From contig JBAIZL010000001.1 of assembly GCA_036971475.1 (NCBI GenBank), positions 146,318,544 to 146,382,543 of the forward strand: a stretch of 64,000 nucleotides of DNA. Reading direction: 5' to 3'. Shown here piece after piece: positions 1 to 18,539 of this stretch; within the stretch, counting starts at the first letter, position 1, and every line of letters begins with the position of its first letter. Under the pieces are notes generated by a model that saw nothing but the letters and a program-made list of their open reading frames with translations, was not told the DNA's origin and ran no database searches. This DNA comes from Prosapia bicincta (lineage: Eukaryota; Arthropoda; Insecta; Hemiptera; Cercopidae). Made by a program: the position numbers and the translations under genes.

Positions 1-22
1 ACTCGAAAATTTACATCAACCC

Positions 23-64
23 GTGATTCGACAATGGTCAAGGGACCGAAAAGTGCCTCATCAC
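23..64 (+). ncRNA. Hammerhead-like RNA fold, family A copy 1
   Basis: Read on the + strand: stem I GTGAT (23-27), box TCGACAA (28-34), extra T (35), stem II GGTC/GACC (36-39, 44-47) with loop AAGG, then GAAA (48-51), a stem III of A(51)-T(58) and G-C around loop TG, then T58-C59 as U-H and ATCAC (60-64) closing stem I with 5 perfect pairs. The box departs from CUGANGA at three positions. The fold is read by eye; activity is unknown. Confidence 0.45.
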
Positions 65-173
65 AACAAGGTAAAATTATTGCACTTAGTGGTGGATAAA
101 AGTATTTACAATAGTAATATATGAACTTCATAAAGTCAGTGCAACGAAAAAAATAATGGACAACGCAAAATAT

Positions 174-176
<3 letters not shown>
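23..176 (+). mobile_element. Interspersed repeat family A, copy 1 (right part)
   Basis: The stretch from 23 to about 115 matches 5623-5715 over its length (both contain GTGATTCGAC, ATGGTCAAG and TGCCTCATCACA). The end at 130-176 is the reverse complement of the left end of copy 2 (about 5572-5618). The full element therefore looks like a body between inverted termini of about 45 bp, bordered by TA repeats. No open frame is visible. Bases 23-64 hold a hammerhead-like fold, annotated separately. The window start may cut off the left terminus. Confidence 0.7.

Positions 177-177
<1 letters not shown>

Positions 178-230
<53 letters not shown>
178..230. repeat. (TA)n microsatellite
   Basis: About 26 uninterrupted TA units lie directly at the right terminus of family A copy 1. 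TA tracts also border copies 2 and 3 and both family B elements. Confidence 0.97.
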
Positions 231-232
<2 letters not shown>

Positions 233-2200
233 TTTTTTACAAGTTTTCAAATGAAATCTACATTTAGATTAAGCAGAATTTAAACATTAGAGACATACAG
301 TAAACTTTACCACATTTGTAAATGTTTTACTTTCAGCTTACTGATCAAATGGAATTTTCCAGTATTAAATATAATGGCTTATTAATTTCTTTAAAAAAAA
401 AAACATGAGCTTTACAAAGCTTTACAGGCCTATAAATCTAAGTGTGTGATGGCTGAAACTTTCCATTAGAATTAAACAATGTTCTCTTGAAATGATTTTA
501 TCACCAGCTGCTTGTGAAATAACACACCTATTGTTTTATTTTGGTAGTTTTCCATTACAATTGTTCTTACTAGGGCTAAGCCTTTATCTTTATTTATTTT
601 AAAATTAAAGCAAAATTTCCTTTTATAAGATTATTTTTTTTCTTATTTTGATTGATTATGGGTTTATCCTAACACTTGACTGTTTTAGATCACTTCAGGG
701 CTTTTAATAATATCTACATTGACCACTTGTCAGAAATATTATTTTACAGTTTCTAAATAACTGTAATTATTTTCCAGAACATTATTTCGCTTTTAAATAC
801 CTTTTGTTAATTCTTCTTTGTATTTTTATTGATAAATACTAAAAGAGTAATCAATAGTAGGCCTATCTTCATTAGCCCTATTTGGAGGCTCTATTATCTA
901 ATAATATAAAGTATGATATTAAATGTACTGAAAATCCTTGCTCACCTAGGTTGATTTTTATTTTTAAAATAGACAAATTTTTGAAAACATTTAGGTCAAA
1001 TCAGCGAACATTCTTCGTATGTATGCTTTTTAAAATAAAGATTCAAATATCTTCTGTGTACCCCACAACACCACGAACGCAGACCCCCATTCCTCCATGG
1101 ACCATACTTTGAGAAACCCTGCTGTAAGGTCAATTTCTAACATTTAGGCCTATATTTGGACTCATTGTAAATCTTTGTTTGTAGAGTGTTCTTCTAAAAA
1201 CAATAGTATGTATTTAGTAATAATAATATACAATACTGACTATTCCTGTTGTGTATTATGTATGAGTATCTTCTATAAAAAAATTGGTAGAGCCTATTGC
1301 CCATTGGAAAGAGTCACAAAGCATATGCGACGAGAGACGACAGTTTTGAAGACCTCAGTTTTATCGCAAGGCGGATCGCTATGTACGTTCTGCAAACATT
1401 AGCTATACTATTATACTAATTCAACTAATATTATACTATTAAATTTTTAGTTTTGTTTTGATTTTATTAATTTTTATTGTAATATTGTAGTTTTTATTTA
1501 TGTTTGTACTGTGTCCTTCTGACAGCAATGTCTCGGTTATCTACCAGCCGAAAGTAAGCATTCAGGCTAGTATAGTATTCTAGTGAAAATTTCCCCTCTG
1601 TTCCCCAATGCAAACCATATCCCCCTCTAAGCCACTCAGGAAAAGCGATTATTCACAAAGTGACCCTACTATACATAAAAAGAAATTTGACCTGTATACC
1701 TATTAAGAGCTCTATCTGTGAACATTTATTTAGGTAATCTGAGGCACTTGGAGTACCACAATATATTTACAAAATCATCTTGTACAGTTTTACTGAGTTT
1801 GTTGAGAAACTATGTGGCAAATTATCTGCCATATTAGGCAACTAAATGATAAATGGTTTAAAAGAAGTTAAAAACTCATTGTTTTAACTAATGATCATAA
1901 AATTAGGAATTATTCTAACATCAGTAATAGTATATACTGACGATGTCATGCACTATAGAAGGTTCTGGCAATAATAAATCGTAAATCTTGAACCTATAAG
2001 ATTTTGCATCTAAAAATAGGCCCACTAGGTTCAGGATTAAATCGAGCATTGCCTTTAATAATAATCTAAATGCCCTTATTTTGGTTTGAATACATATTTG
2101 TCTATTGTAACCCTAAAATTGCAAGATATTTTGTTAAAGATATACATATTATTACCTCATTACATCACTAAGTTACAATAACCTGGTGTTTCAATTTCAG
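231..2200. other. No gene recognised (probable intron or upstream region of TMEM165-like gene)
   Basis: AT-rich single-copy-looking sequence. Short open frames at 882-1112 and 1175-1402 show no recognisable domain. The first coding exon(s) of the transporter, with the N-terminal signal or anchor, are not seen here and probably lie to the left of the window. Confidence 0.6.
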
Positions 2201-9363
<7,163 letters not shown>

Positions 9364-9860
9364 CACTGGCTTAGGGGTCTCGACTCGAGGCTGACATCAT
9401 TAATATAGTCGCTTCAATTCGAGGCATCTAAATATAAGTTTGTATCAAATGTGAAATGTACATAACTATATAGTCTCATTGTTTTTATAAACATGACCTG
9501 ATTTCTAGAGATGAGTGTTTGTTTTTTTCTTCTCCCTTGACTTTTCCTCATTACTATTTAAACAAAATTCAATCATTGCTTTAAAATAAGAGCTAAACCA
9601 GACGGAATGATACATAGAAATTGTATCTGGAAACGAAATACAGGAATTTGTCTCTCTGTATGACTATAAAATGCAACTAGTTTTGATCATTGTAAAATAC
9701 ATTTTTTTTTCATTTGGGATTTACAATTTTTTCTCAACAAATTGTACGTAGTGTCCAAAATATATTGACATTTGTAATCTTTATCTATTTATCTATACAT
9801 ATACATAACTGCTATGCAACACTAAATTATACACATACTTAAACACTCATACACTATATG
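9364..9860 (+). other. Probable 3' UTR of the transporter gene
   Basis: Follows the stop codon. I see no canonical AATAAA before the family B element begins at about 9866; the polyadenylation site is not placed. Confidence 0.5.
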
Positions 9861-10016
9861 TATATATATATTTAGGTTAGTTCTAGTAGAGCTTAAAGCT
9901 TATTTAGGAATTTTTGAACTAGATAGGAGACTGATAGACTTACCTAATGGCAATAGTCCAAAACTGCAATCTCTTGGAAATAAATAAATAGACACATATA
10001 AAAATTTAACACACTA

Positions 10017-10054
10017 TTGAAATATTTTGATCAAAAATGATCTTCATCAATCAA
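10017..10054 (-). ncRNA. Hammerhead-like fold, family B long copy, left arm
   Basis: On the minus strand: stem I TTGA/TCAA (4 pairs), box TTGATGA, extra A, stem II GATCA/TGATC with loop TTTT (perfect), AAAA in place of GAAA, a one-pair stem III around TA, U-H = TT. The G of GAAA is lost in this arm but kept in the other arm. Confidence 0.4.
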
Positions 10055-10473
10055 AAAAGATTGATGCAATAGATCTGTCCAAGACATGTCCAATACACAA
10101 ACCATCAAATAGTTTCCATAGCCTAGCAACCAATGTGGACTTCAAGATTCAGGGTCATCATACTTGTACATCCAGAAATGTAATATACCAGCTGCAATGT
10201 AAATTTTGCACGGCACAGTACATAGGCTTTACCACGGATGGTCTGAGCACCAGAATGAATGGCCACAGACATGACGTTGGAACCATGAACATAGACAGGC
10301 CAACCACTCAACAAGCTGCTAGTCACAACATCATATATTTCAATGATTGTTATAATACCAAGATAATTAAGGCCCTCCCCCATGCTTACAATCGTTCAGA
10401 ATTGAGAAGATGGGAGTTATCATACCAGTGGTACACCAAATCTAGAGAGCCTCCTAACCTCAACATCAGATAA
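10027..10473 (+). CDS. GIY-YIG endonuclease fragment of a Penelope-like element
   Basis: A 148-codon open frame without stops. Residues ~45-85 carry the GIY-YIG signature: NVIYQLQC, then KFC, then QYIGFTTDGLSTRMNGHRHD, with the Cys pair and the Arg and His expected after the YIG motif. In Penelope-like retroelements this domain follows the reverse transcriptase and nicks target DNA. No reverse transcriptase lies upstream. The frame opens with TTG inside the left inverted repeat and no ATG precedes the core, so as it stands it is a fragment, or depends on an unusual start. The frame ends 215 bases before the right arm. Confidence 0.75.
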   Translation: MIKNDLHQSKKIDAIDLSKTCPIHKPSNSFHSLATNVDFKIQGHHTCTSRNVIYQLQCKFCTAQYIGFTTDGLSTRMNGHRHDVGTMNIDRPTTQQAASHNIIYFNDCYNTKIIKALPHAYNRSELRRWELSYQWYTKSREPPNLNIR

Positions 10474-10682
10474 AGCTCCTTTTACCTTCCCCCTAACTTC
10501 TACCATTTTTAACAACTCCATTTACCTTCCTTATGACAGACTATTAATATCTAGTTTCAAATAATCAATATTTACACAAATCACTTATAGCACTATATCA
10601 TAAACTATAAATCTGTGAATCTGTGACATTTGGATATTTATACACATCTGTGGTTCACTTCAGTGTTTTCTTTTTCTCTTTT

Positions 10683-10720
10683 CTGATTGGTGAAGATCAT
10701 TTTTCATCGAAATATTTCAA
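10683..10720 (+). ncRNA. Hammerhead-like fold, family B long copy, right arm
   Basis: Box TTGGTGA, extra A, stem II GATCA/TCATC (4 of 5 pairs), GAAA kept, loop TA, U-H = TT, stem I CTGA/TCAA (3 of 4 pairs). It is the mirror of 10017-10054 with independent changes. Confidence 0.35.
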
Positions 10721-10844
10721 TAGTGTGTTAAATTTTTATATGTGTCTATTTATTTATTTCCAAGATATTGTAGTTTTGGACTATTGCCCCTAGGTAAGTC
10801 TGTCAGTCTCGTATCTACTCCAAAAAAAAACTATATATATGTAT

Positions 10845-10996
10845 CGTGATATTTCATGTTGTGTATTATTTTTCCGTTGCACTGACTTTATGAAGTTATT
10901 ATTATTACTTGTAAATAATTTTTTTCACTAAGTGAAATAGCGAAAAAAATTATTTACAAGTAATAATAATAACTTTATATATATATATATATATAT
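10845..10996. mobile_element. Family A copy 3, foldback derivative, with TA run
   Basis: It begins with the family A terminus (GTGATATTTCATGTTG to GCACTGACTTTAT), then a perfect 34-bp inverted repeat (10893-10926 and 10942-10975) around a 15-nt loop, ending in TA repeat (10977-10996). The body with the hammerhead-like fold is absent. It looks like an internal deletion formed through an inverted arrangement. Confidence 0.75.
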
Positions 10997-11597
<601 letters not shown>

Positions 11598-11870
11598 TTA
11601 TCTAACAGTTTTGCTAAAGTGTGGTACAGCCAAGAGACTCTCAGCTCTCTTGGCAGCCATCATATAGCAAGCGGTCTCTGTCTTTACATTCCCATGTACC
11701 AAGCTGATAAGCTCTTTCCATCGAGAATCAGGAGTTAGTGAAATGAAACAGATCAGTAAGTGTCGAGCTAAAAGCGGGATGAAAAAAATCTGGCAAGAAA
11801 GAAAACCTGCGACATGCAGGAAACCTGGAGGCTGATTTATCCTATGATAAGGCATAAGGAGGGGTATTAC
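11598..11870 (-). repeat. Dispersed repeat fragment (partner at 14505-14571)
   Basis: Bases 11691-11751 match 14505-14571 in inverse orientation (shared GCTTGGTACATGGGA, GTTTCATTTCACTA, GATTCTC). An 85-codon minus-strand frame (11598-11855) spans it without a recognisable domain. The partner lies directly after a GIY-YIG fragment, so this may be the 3' part of the same retroelement family. Confidence 0.45.
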
Positions 11871-12670
11871 CTAGCAAGTACCTTGTTAGTAAGACTATTG
11901 TGTAAATGGCATGCACCCCTTCTTACGTTGCCTACTCGAAACTGAAACGGCATGCAAGGCTAAAATTAGTACTTCCGTTGGGGCTAAGATGTGACCTTGG
12001 AGATGTGCCTCTGCATCACCTGGAACATAAATGTGAAGCAGAATATTAGTATGTACATTTTATGGTTAGTGCTAGACGGACAGAAAAAACAGAGGCCGTC
12101 TGTGATGTCATGATTGGGATCATACATACCCAGTGAGGAAATGAGCGTGGATGTTGTTTATGCGTGGGCCTGCTTATAAAACCTTTAGTTATTTACAGTA
12201 AGAGCTGAAATCTGTTGGGAAGCATTGCAATTTCTTCAAAGTGCTTTTAAAAAGCGAGAGAATATTTTACCGTTTTTGTTGGACAGTTGCAGTGGCTGTG
12301 CGTACATCATAGGCTAATTATTTTATAAAGTTTAGAGTTTAGAGATAAGGTAAAAAATAAATTACATATATTTAGCCACAGCTCAGTTTACTATAGTGAT
12401 GCTTTAATATAAATAATTTTAAGTTATTGGTTTATGTTTACCAATAACTTGTTGCATGCTTAGCTGTGCTCCTAAAATGATATGCTTAGGTACTCCTAAT
12501 TTGGCCAAGTGTTTCATATTAGGAGCACTTTTGAAACATAACATTTTGGACAGTACTGTAAGCTATTATATACCGACAAGGTAAATATATACAAACATAT
12601 AATTATTTAATTTAATGTGAAAACAATTTTAAAGTTTGCATACATGTGTTACTTTAGAATTAAAATAACT
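11871..12670. other. No gene recognised
   Basis: The first ~200 bases are less AT-rich than the surroundings and could be the rest of the dispersed repeat; the rest is AT-rich and unremarkable. Confidence 0.55.
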
Positions 12671-12934
12671 GTTGATTCCATCTTCACTTGAGCTACTAGT
12701 TATCACTAAACACTTTTAAATGTTTCTCTTTTAAACGTTAGAAATATTTAAAAGTGTTTAGTGATAACTAGTAGCTCACGTAAAGATGGAATCAACAAAT
12801 ATTAATATTGCAAGCTGAGCATCGAGTTACAGTCTGAGTTGACAATGAGACACATCTCCCGAAACGGCCGTCCTCAACAAACAAAGTAAGTGCTACTATA
12901 GGCAAGTTAGAAACATTTAAAAGTGTTAAGTTAG
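12671..12934 (+). mobile_element. Family D element, copy 1
   Basis: Starts with a 56-bp perfect or near-perfect inverted repeat (12671-12726 and 12741-12796) and continues with the family D body that recurs at 19967-20426 (shared GGAATCAACAAAT, CCCGAAACGGCCGTCCTCAA, GTGCTACTATAGGCAAGTTA). The flanking repeat AATAACT (12664-12670 and 12935-12941) may be a short target duplication. No coding frame. Confidence 0.75.
12835..12876 (+). ncRNA. Hammerhead-like fold, family D copy 1
   Basis: Stem I TGAG/CTCA, box TTGACAA, extra T, stem II GAGA/TCCC (one mismatch), loop CACATC, GAAA, stem III ACG/CGT closed by GC, triplet GTC as the U-H site. Same 42-nt geometry as 20285-20326. Confidence 0.4.
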
Positions 12935-12941
12935 AATAACT

Positions 12942-14178
12942 CTTTGTTTATGTTTATATTTTCTTTATTACGGGTTATATGATACTATGATTTATGCCTT
13001 TTTTATTTCAGGATAACTTACATTTCATAATTTGTTTACCAAGGATTTTTATACTCTCTCTGTGCAGATACTAACTCTTTCTAAACAAAATAATAAGAGT
13101 AAGGGGCAGATGTTCAAGGAGGAAAATGATGACAATGGTGGTAATGTCTGTTGTCTCTATTTTAATGATAAGGAGGGTAAAAATGGTTGCAGTGTAACAG
13201 ATGTGGGATCATGTGGTCTGTGGAGAAATATCAACTTGAAGTGTCCTCCTTGCATTAAAATTAACCAGTATATAACCAAAATGTAAAGAAAATATTATCA
13301 GAAATAACCCTCCGCAGTCTATTAAATGTTTTATAGATTATGTTTATGTAGAATATAATTATATAGGTACCGGTATTGTTATTTAAAGTAAAACAAACCT
13401 CAAACATTTAAATAATTAAAACTTATTTTTTTTCCATCTCAAGTTATCTAACCGAAACCAAATGAAATGTTGTATTAGGTGCATTTGCTCTAAATGTAGG
13501 CTAGAAATTTATATTTCTTCATTAATTCAAATCACTATTATTTATAATATACTTGTAAAATATAAAATGTTAGTTAATTTTCATTTTACCCTTTTATTAT
13601 TTGTATAAAACTCTATTGACATATTTACCTCTCCGAGGTATAACCTAAAGGGATAATTTTAACTTATAAACCCTTAAAGGATTTGCTATTGAAAACACAT
13701 CTGCATTAAATAAAAGCGGATGATGTGAGGATTTCCCTATTCTGTTATAAATAATATGCTTAAAGTGAATAAGCAAATGACAATCTCTTGTGTGTAACAT
13801 TTCACTATCATGTACATACTATAATATAAAACAAAAACCTCATTCAATTTATCTGCTATAAATCTATATTGTCTGTTTTGCAATAATAGATTCTGCCTGG
13901 GTATATAATTGTAAGTTACGGGTTCAACCTAAATATTCTGTATTTAAATAAAAGAGATGACGTCAGTGTTTTGAAACAGCTATATTTAAATTCGATTGGC
14001 AGATAAACCAATTTAGTTGCATCAAGTCCAGAGTAATAGGCTACATTTTATAACTAACAAAACAGTAAATTTAGATCGTTTCGTTTAAACCAAAGATCTC
14101 TTTAAATGATACATTCATATATTCATTTTATTCCAATTTTTGTCAAATAATATTTGATTAGCAGCCTCTTTAGGAAGC
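12942..14178. other. No gene recognised
   Basis: AT-rich. An 84-codon frame at 13032-13286 is Cys- and Asn-rich but matches no family I know. Confidence 0.6.
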
Positions 14179-14415
14179 ATGATAAACCCTTTATGTTGTG
14201 TGTATAAACCTCACACCAATATCGATAAGGTTCTTGGTAACGCCAAAGACATGATCTTTTTAGAAAACCACAGCGTTTACAGCGTTTCTTGTGGAGTTTG
14301 TAAAAAATCGTACATTGGCCAAACGAACAAACGTATCTCAGCTGGAATGGAGAGCACTGACCTAGCATTGAAAACAAGCGCCACAGCAAGACAAGTCGTA
14401 ACAACAGATTTCTAG
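14179..14415 (+). pseudogene. GIY-YIG fragment of a second Penelope-like lineage
   Basis: A 78-codon frame starting at ATG. Residues 20-25 (NAKDMI) and 33-55 (VYSVSCGVCKKSYIGQ, then TNKRISA) match the K-D, V-Y-x-x-x-C-x-x-C, Y-I-G-Q-T pattern at the start of Penelope-like GIY-YIG domains. The Arg and E-H expected next are replaced (GMEST) and the frame soon ends, so the domain is truncated and decayed. It differs clearly from the copy at 10027-10473, so it is another lineage. The dispersed repeat at 14505-14571 follows 90 bases on. Confidence 0.7.
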
Positions 14416-14838
14416 TCTTACAGTCGAACGGCCGTTCCAGTCTTGATTTTTCCTAATAGGTTTTCTACCTTGCCAGCTCTTAGCGCAAAACTTACCGTAT
14501 GTTACTGTTTCATTTCACTATCTCCAGATTCTCCACGTATGCCTATAGAGCTTACCAGCTTGGTACATGGGAAATCAATCCAGTGTTTTTCACTATACTA
14601 ACCGCATGCGCATAAAGGAGGGAGCTCAATAGAGGTTGGTTGCAACGAGGGCTGGGCAGATTCTGGGGGCCCCAAACCGGGTAAACAAAGAGTTATTAGT
14701 GAGGTGGTCGAAATAGAGAAGCAACGGAGTTGAAACCGACGCCATGACACTATGAATTTACCCGCAGTGTGGAAATGTGTCATCTTTTGTTACCTGCGTT
14801 TTTCAATCGAACTTAACTGTTGTTGGGTCACCTCAAAT

Positions 14839-14839
<1 letters not shown>
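14416..14839. repeat. Dispersed repeat region, possible retroelement 3' part
   Basis: Contains 14505-14571, the inverse match of 11691-11751. Higher GC than its surroundings, without an intact frame. Its place just after the GIY-YIG fragment suggests that it belongs to that element. Confidence 0.4.
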
Positions 14840-14914
<75 letters not shown>

Positions 14915-14936
14915 GTATATAAATTTGACTGTGTGT

Positions 14937-15024
<88 letters not shown>

Positions 15025-15026
15025 GT
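14840..15026. repeat. Compound CT / TA / TG microsatellite
   Basis: (CT)n at 14840-14882, (TA)n at 14883-14912, a short unique stretch, (TA)n at about 14947-14981, then (TG)n to about 15026. Confidence 0.97.
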
Positions 15027-16855
15027 TTGTTTAGTTGTCCCGTGGTAAACTACTAGTTAGCGTTGAAATATATAAAGCATATTTTAAAGTATAAGTTTTG
15101 AACTAATAGCAAATAAGTGTTAGAAGAGTACGAGAGAGTATAGTGTAATGTAAATTCATAGGATAAATAATATGTCAAACATAACATATCGAACTATTAC
15201 CAGTATATTTATACCACGTTTAGAATCGCATTTCTGTACAACGCAACGTATTGAATATATAAACGTCTTTATTGTTCAACTCTGGATCTGTTGCAACCAA
15301 TATGATTACGCCCGGCTGTAGTGCCATCAGTTTTAGAGTGTCGTAGCCTATAGTAGGCCTACAAAACGTACTCCTCTTCACCGTCCGAGCCGACGTGTTT
15401 ATCCATGTTCATTGGGTAAAAATGGAAATCGATTGTAAAATTTTGATTAGACATCAAACAAAGTTTTGCTTTATGATGATAAAAAAACTTGTGTGTGTGA
15501 GTAAAATGAGAAATTTGTGCGTTTTTTTATGAGTTTTTTAAACAAAGACTTTTCGTCCCCCTCCCGCCCTCTTTCTCTTTCTATTCCACTCTCTCATTTC
15601 TTTCTCTTTATTTTGAAAACCTTATATATATATTTGAATTTACAATATCAATTGTTTCATATATAAAAATTATATAACTAAAAACCTTTTATTAATTGGG
15701 TAATAATTTTCAGGTAAAATAATTTTTGCAAAAGTAGGCTTTACTTAGGACACGAATATAAGAAAACCCTCTATCTACTCACTTACTAAGGGACTGCTTC
15801 TGTTGCAATGTTGGCAATTAAACTACACATTCCAGTAAATTCATTGTTATAACTAGGCAAAGTAGAGCGTCCATCCAGTTTACAATTAGTGCAGAATCTG
15901 AATTACTTGCGTACTTCATCAAAATGAGATACTTTCTGCTATGATTTAATTTGAAGTCCTCTTCTGGTTCATTTTAGCAGAATAGCTAGAGATATTGTTT
16001 TGTTTTACAAAATATAATCTTTAAAAAGGGTTATAAATGTATAACCAAGATAACATATAATAAAGTTTACACACACATCACCTATTTTACCCTTAGCTCA
16101 TACCATGATAATTTGTGACGTTTGCGCACTCACTTTAATTCAGCAGTAAATTTAGTTTAATTTCAAGAAATGTACAATTTTGTGTAGGCCTTATATAAGT
16201 CGTTTTATCTGTTCACCATAATATATTATCTCGGAGCAGAATACTATTTCATGAGAATACTTTGTGAGGCTTGCACACTTAGGCCTATATGTTATAACTT
16301 ATGAAATTGAGAATACGTTGTCGGACTTGTTAGGTTTAATCTATTGTATATTTTAAATCGAAATGTTAATATTCAGTACTTTTTATCAGCTAACAAATAT
16401 GTAAGTTTATATTTCAAAAAATGTTACTAAAATTACTCAATTTAATTATAATACACCCGTTTATAAGATAATGTGCTATTCAATTTTTGTTCCGGTTTTT
16501 CAAATTAAAACTTCCTTGGACGTTTCTGACCCTTTTTAAAAAACGTTTACAATTAAATTACTTTAGATAAAATGTGTATTCAGTGAATTTATTAAAATCT
16601 AATTCAGGCGCTATATTATCTACATTATTTTATTTTAACTAGCTCTTACTAAAACCTTTATTAGCTACATTCTTGAAATAAACCATTCACTACTGTCGAC
16701 CAGTCGCACTGACTGGCATACAAGAAATTTGTTTTGTAAATATTATTGTTTACAAATCAATGCCTTAACATTAGTTGTAACGGTTTCGTTGTAGTACCGT
16801 TTCTTTCAGTGATTTTCCCCTTAAATTATGCACAATACTATAAAATATTGAATTG
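15027..16855. other. No gene recognised
   Basis: AT-rich; no open frame of note. One TAGGCCTA octamer at 15354-15361 and one at 16280-16287. Confidence 0.65.
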
Positions 16856-16882
16856 AGTGTGTGTGTGTGTGTGAGAGAGAGG

Positions 16883-16918
<36 letters not shown>

Positions 16919-17220
16919 GAGAGAGAGAGGGAGAGAGAGAGGAGAGTAAGAGAGAGAGAGAGGAGAGAGTGAGAGAGAGGGGAGAGAGAGAGAGGTGAGG
17001 GAGGAGAGAGAGGAGAGAGAAAGAGAGGAGAGAGAGAGGAGAGAGGTGAGAGAGAGTGGAGAGAGGGGAGAGAGAGAGAGAGAGGAGAGAGAAAGAGAGA
17101 GAGACAGAGAGAGGTGAGAGGAGAGAGAGAGAGAGGAGAGAGAAAGAGAGAGAGAGACAGAGAGAGGAGAGAGAAAGAGAGAGGAGAGAGGAGAGAGGGG
17201 GGAGAGAGAGAGAGAGAGAA
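16856..17220. repeat. Purine (GA/GGA) tract of ~350 bp
   Basis: A short TG run leads into GA, GAGG and GGA repeats with only scattered T or C. Minus-strand Ser/Leu frames here are repeat translations. Confidence 0.96.
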
Positions 17221-18371
17221 GGATTAAGATGAAAACAATTGACACGTATTAAAAACATTGAAATAGGGAGAGATATTAAAAATATAAGGAACTAATAAAT
17301 AATAAATAAACTATTATAATAGATGAAAAGCAACTTAAACTGTTGTGGGTAGAGAAAATAAGACAGAAGGCGTTTTCAAATTAAACAATAGGTAAGCTAG
17401 GTATTGTAATCGTTATAGATAACCGTATATACGTTTAAATAAGTTAATAATGTACCGCAAAAGCAAGAGATAAGGGTGGTGTTGGCATTGCGGGGAAACC
17501 GCATTCTGGAGTATTCGAGTTAATTAGGTCTGCCTTTGTACATGTCAACATCAGACCGAAGCTAATTCGGTCTGTGGGTTCGGACTCACATACATTAACG
17601 ACGTTTATCTGTCTCTATCACACAGACACATTGTGGTAGTAATTTCTTTTCCGTCTAAAAACAAGTGGGGCTTACTTCTGCGAGTGTTTAGTGCCTGAAA
17701 TATTTCAGGAATTAGATTGCTTCAGAGAGGAAAACCAAATAGCTAGCAATAAGGAGATCAGTGTTGATAACGGTACAACAAATATTTTTGGGCAAAATAA
17801 CAAAATACCTGGAGCTTCGAACGTTTAATTTTATATTTTAGTAAAATTCATATTTTTATTTCTATAGATGTGTAAGCTACAGATTATAATTATAATTGAG
17901 ATTATAATTCAGAAAAATCAAACACAAAGCGATTTAAATCTAGAAGTTATGTTATTTTTCAACTATTAACCTTTCTGAGGTTGAACGTAAACTGGACTCG
18001 TATATAAAGATGCTATTTAAATTTGGATAACTTCCAACATTTGTGTTTGATACAATGTAGTAGTATAGCCCTTTGAAAATGACGTGATTATATGTCAAAA
18101 TATACAAAACAAAAAATAAGTATAAATTTGTAAATTTGATTTGACTTAGTTTGTATTTAATTAAACTTCAAGTAATGAGTTTCTATTATATTTGATTGTA
18201 TTGACCCACCCTCTGGAATTATTAATTTAAATATGACATCTTAAAACAATTAACAAGTTTAGAGCTTTCCCCTCAAAGTAAGAATGAAGTTAGAAATTAA
18301 GAAAACCCCCTTTTACTATACTTCGCTTCGGCCTGACAGAGTTATTGAGATCAGCGTAATTAATCTACAAG
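17221..18371. other. No gene recognised
   Basis: AT-rich. A perfect hairpin GACCGAA/TTCGGTC near 17551-17570 lies in a slightly GC-richer patch; it does not fold as a tRNA. Confidence 0.6.
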
Positions 18372-18429
18372 TACAAACAATATTAAATAAAAACAACCTC
18401 TTACCACAAATTCAACTATTTTTATTTTA

Positions 18430-18472
18430 ACGTAATGTACATTTCGATTACAAAGTAATCATCTTCAGAGGT
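18430..18472 (-). ncRNA. Hammerhead-like fold, family C copy 1, left arm
   Basis: Minus strand: stem I ACCT with ACGT (one mismatch), box CTGAAGA (fits CUGANGA), extra T, stem II GATTAC/GTAATC with loop TTT, GAAA, stem III ATG/CAT around TA, U-H = TT. Confidence 0.5.
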
Positions 18473-18496
18473 TATGACTGGTGTCATTTGTAAAAT

Positions 18497-18539
18497 ACCT
18501 CTGAAGATGATTACTTTGTAATCGAAATGCGCATTTGGT
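18497..18539 (+). ncRNA. Hammerhead-like fold, family C copy 1, right arm
   Basis: Plus strand: stem I ACCT/TGGT (3 of 4 pairs), box CTGAAGA, extra T, stem II GATTAC/GTAATC, loop TTT, GAAA, stem III ATG/CAT around CG, U-H = TT. Confidence 0.5.

Larger units (their letters stand above)
9866..10836 (+). mobile_element. Family B foldback element, long copy enclosing a GIY-YIG frame
   Basis: Arms 9911-10048 and 10689-10826 are 138-bp inverted repeats at roughly 90% identity with no net indel. They are homologous to the arms of the 343-bp copy at 6728-7070 (shared GGAGACTGA, AGACTTACC and ACACATA blocks). Between them lies an open frame with a GIY-YIG domain typical of Penelope-like retroelements. 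No reverse transcriptase is present. It may be an internally deleted retroelement in inverted-end arrangement, or an element whose only protein is this nuclease. Confidence 0.8.

Noticed and set aside
1101..1130. hAT-like right terminus TTTGAGAAACCCTGCTG
   Set aside because: No matching left terminus or 8-bp duplication could be found nearby.
17551..17595. tRNA-like pair of hairpins (GACCGAA/TTCGGTC then GTGGGTTCGGACTCAC)
   Set aside because: The anticodon loop lacks T33, the T-loop is the wrong length and no acceptor stem or A box is found.
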